Positions 63,297 through 64,000 of a stretch of DNA of 64,000 bases are shown here, piece by piece (the first letter of the stretch is position 1; each line of letters begins with the position of its first letter). This DNA comes from Calliopsis andreniformis (lineage: Eukaryota > Arthropoda > Insecta > Hymenoptera > Andrenidae). The translations under genes were made by a program, and so were the position numbers. The notes under the pieces are model-generated. The model made no database searches, was not told the DNA's origin, and saw only the letters and a program-made list of their open reading frames with translations. The stretch covers positions 13,224,001 to 13,288,000 of the forward strand of contig NW_027480422.1 of NCBI RefSeq assembly GCF_051401765.1, written 5' to 3'.

Positions 63297-64000
63297 GTTT
63301 TGCCATTGTATAAAACGAATAATTGCAACCAGTATGAAAGTTATGGTTATCTCTACGTTCAGGGCAACCTAGGCTTCACCCTACGGCGTTGGTCCTCTAG
63401 ATCGAATAGCTAGGGCCTAAGAAGTCAACGCCAGAAGCATAAAATACGATATATGTACAACAGCCTTTCCATCGTATAAAACGAATAATTGCAACCAGTC
63501 TGATAGTTATGGTCATTTCTACGTTCCGGGCAATCTAGGCTTCTCTCTAGGGCGTTGCTCCACCAGATCGAATAGTTAGGGCCTAACAAGTCAACTCCAG
63601 AAGCATAAAATACAATAGAAATACAACAGTTTTACCATCGTCTAACAGGAATAATTGCAACCAGTGTGAAAGTTATGGTCATTTCTACGATACGGGCAAC
63701 CTAGGCTGCACACTAGGGCGTCGATCCACCAGATCGAATAGTTAGGGCCTAAGAAGTCTACGCCAGAAGCATAAAATACAATACAAATACAACAGCTTTT
63801 CCATCGTATAACAGGAATAATTGCAACCAGTGTGAAAGGTATGGTCATTTCTACTTTCCGGGCAATCTAGGCTTCACTCTAGGGCGTTTCTCCACCACAT
63901 CGAATAGCTGCGGCCTTAGAAGTCAACGCCAGAAGCATAAAACACAATATAGATAAAACAGTTTTTCCATTGTATAAAATGAATAATTGCAAACAGTGTG

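Larger units (their letters stand above)
1..64000 (+). repeat. Satellite DNA array, ~166-bp monomer, 384 full copies
   Basis: Every stretch of the window can be laid onto the same ~166-bp monomer in the same orientation. Landmarks recur once per period: GATCGAATAG, AGCATAAAATACAA, AATTGCAACCAGTG, GGTCATTTCTACGTTCC and CCTAGGCTTCACTCTAGG. Taking CCACCAGATC as monomer position 1, the window opens at position 4 and closes at position 109. Summing spacings between landmark positions gives 384 complete monomers between 164 and 63,891, with a net length change of only -16 bp. I saw no inverted segment, mobile-element insertion or unique spacer. Monomer length near one nucleosome plus HOR organisation suggests a centromeric or pericentromeric satellite in a eukaryote; this is inference by analogy. 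The family is not one I recognise. A non-centromeric heterochromatic satellite is the main alternative. Confidence 0.98.
61540..64000 (+). repeat. Large right-domain repeat, copy 2 (runs off the window)
   Basis: This matches 55,215-57,509 in order. It differs by one extra tandem monomer (62,601-62,932), one replaced monomer (about 63,118-63,296) and scattered bases, for example TCTCTAGGGCG for TCTCTAGCGCG near 62,552. The match continues past the point where the 8-mer array began in copy 1 (TATGGTCATTTCTACTTTCC at 63,842 against 57,351), so the next unit probably lies beyond the window. Confidence 0.85.

Noticed and set aside
318..63848. Short open frames on both strands (65-120 codons) as protein-coding genes
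   Set aside because: All lie inside the satellite, repeat with its period, start mostly with TTG, change frame each monomer, and vary by non-triplet indels. The minus-strand ones are the same monomer read backwards. None shows a ribosome-binding context, signal or known domain beyond chance.
1..64000. CRISPR array
   Set aside because: The periodicity is regular but the repeat fills the whole 166-bp unit; there are no unique spacers between short identical repeats, and no cas-like gene.
1..64000. Telomeric repeats (TTAGGG occurs in many monomers as GTTAGGGCC)
   Set aside because: The hexamer occurs at most once per monomer and never in tandem; it is part of the monomer box at positions 17-22 and often mutated to GCTACGG or GCTAGGG.
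1..64000. Transposon or retroelement insertion, tRNA, rRNA or 5S cluster
   Set aside because: I found no sequence that leaves the monomer register, no target-site duplication, no poly-A or LTR-like end. The monomer lacks 5S or tRNA internal promoter boxes that I could recognise.
1..64000. Inverted (head-to-head) monomers
   Set aside because: No plus-strand occurrence of reverse-complement landmarks such as GGTGGAGCAACGCCC or CACACTGGTTGCAATT was noticed; orientation is uniform.
1..64000. Naming a species or a known satellite family
   Set aside because: Monomer length near 166 bp is shared by many unrelated plant and animal satellites. I do not recognise the sequence, and length alone is not evidence.

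Overview
The whole 64-kb window is one uninterrupted, head-to-tail satellite DNA array. Reading it by eye I find a single monomer of about 166 bp from the first base to the last: a partial monomer (1-163), 384 complete monomers (164-63,891, mean about 165.96 bp) and a final partial monomer (63,892-64,000). All monomers lie in the same orientation. I see no protein-coding gene, RNA gene, transposon or unique DNA. The many short open frames (65-120 codons on either strand) are readings of the satellite itself and are not annotated as genes.

The organism cannot be named from this sequence. Tens of kilobases of a nucleosome-sized monomer organised into higher-order repeats (HORs) point to a eukaryote and to a centromeric or pericentromeric (possibly other heterochromatic) region, by analogy with primate alpha satellite (171 bp), Arabidopsis CEN178 or grass CentO/CentC. 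I do not recognise this monomer as a named family. A hand-built consensus is about 42% G+C and carries six CpG sites, which is not strongly CpG-depleted.

Layout. Left domain (1 to about 47.1 kb) is a mosaic of recently copied multi-monomer blocks: a 20-mer of about 3,317 bp (3.38-9.36 kb), a 7-mer of 1,161 bp (10.48-12.53 kb), a different 20-mer of 3,319 bp in two full copies (14.27-20.9 kb) plus a partial third (24.4-26.1 kb), a 33-mer spacing of 5,475 bp (26.5-34.8 kb) and a 13-mer of 2,156 bp in three copies (35.8-42.1 kb). Middle domain (about 47.1-51.25 kb) is a more diverged set of monomers with only weak 9-, 10- and 12-mer echoes. Right domain (about 51.25-64 kb) uses another set of monomer variants, including seven 171-bp monomers, and contains a nearly perfect 8-mer of 1,332 bp in three full copies (57.16-61.15 kb) nested inside a larger repeat of about 6.3-6.5 kb.

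Nearly all block spacings are close to whole multiples of 166 bp. Differences between copies include gain or loss of whole monomers and single-monomer replacement patches. That is the signature of in-register unequal exchange and gene conversion. The interest of the window is this layered, still-evolving HOR architecture. I found no evidence of any encoded protein or RNA system. All alignments were made by eye; no percent identities were computed.
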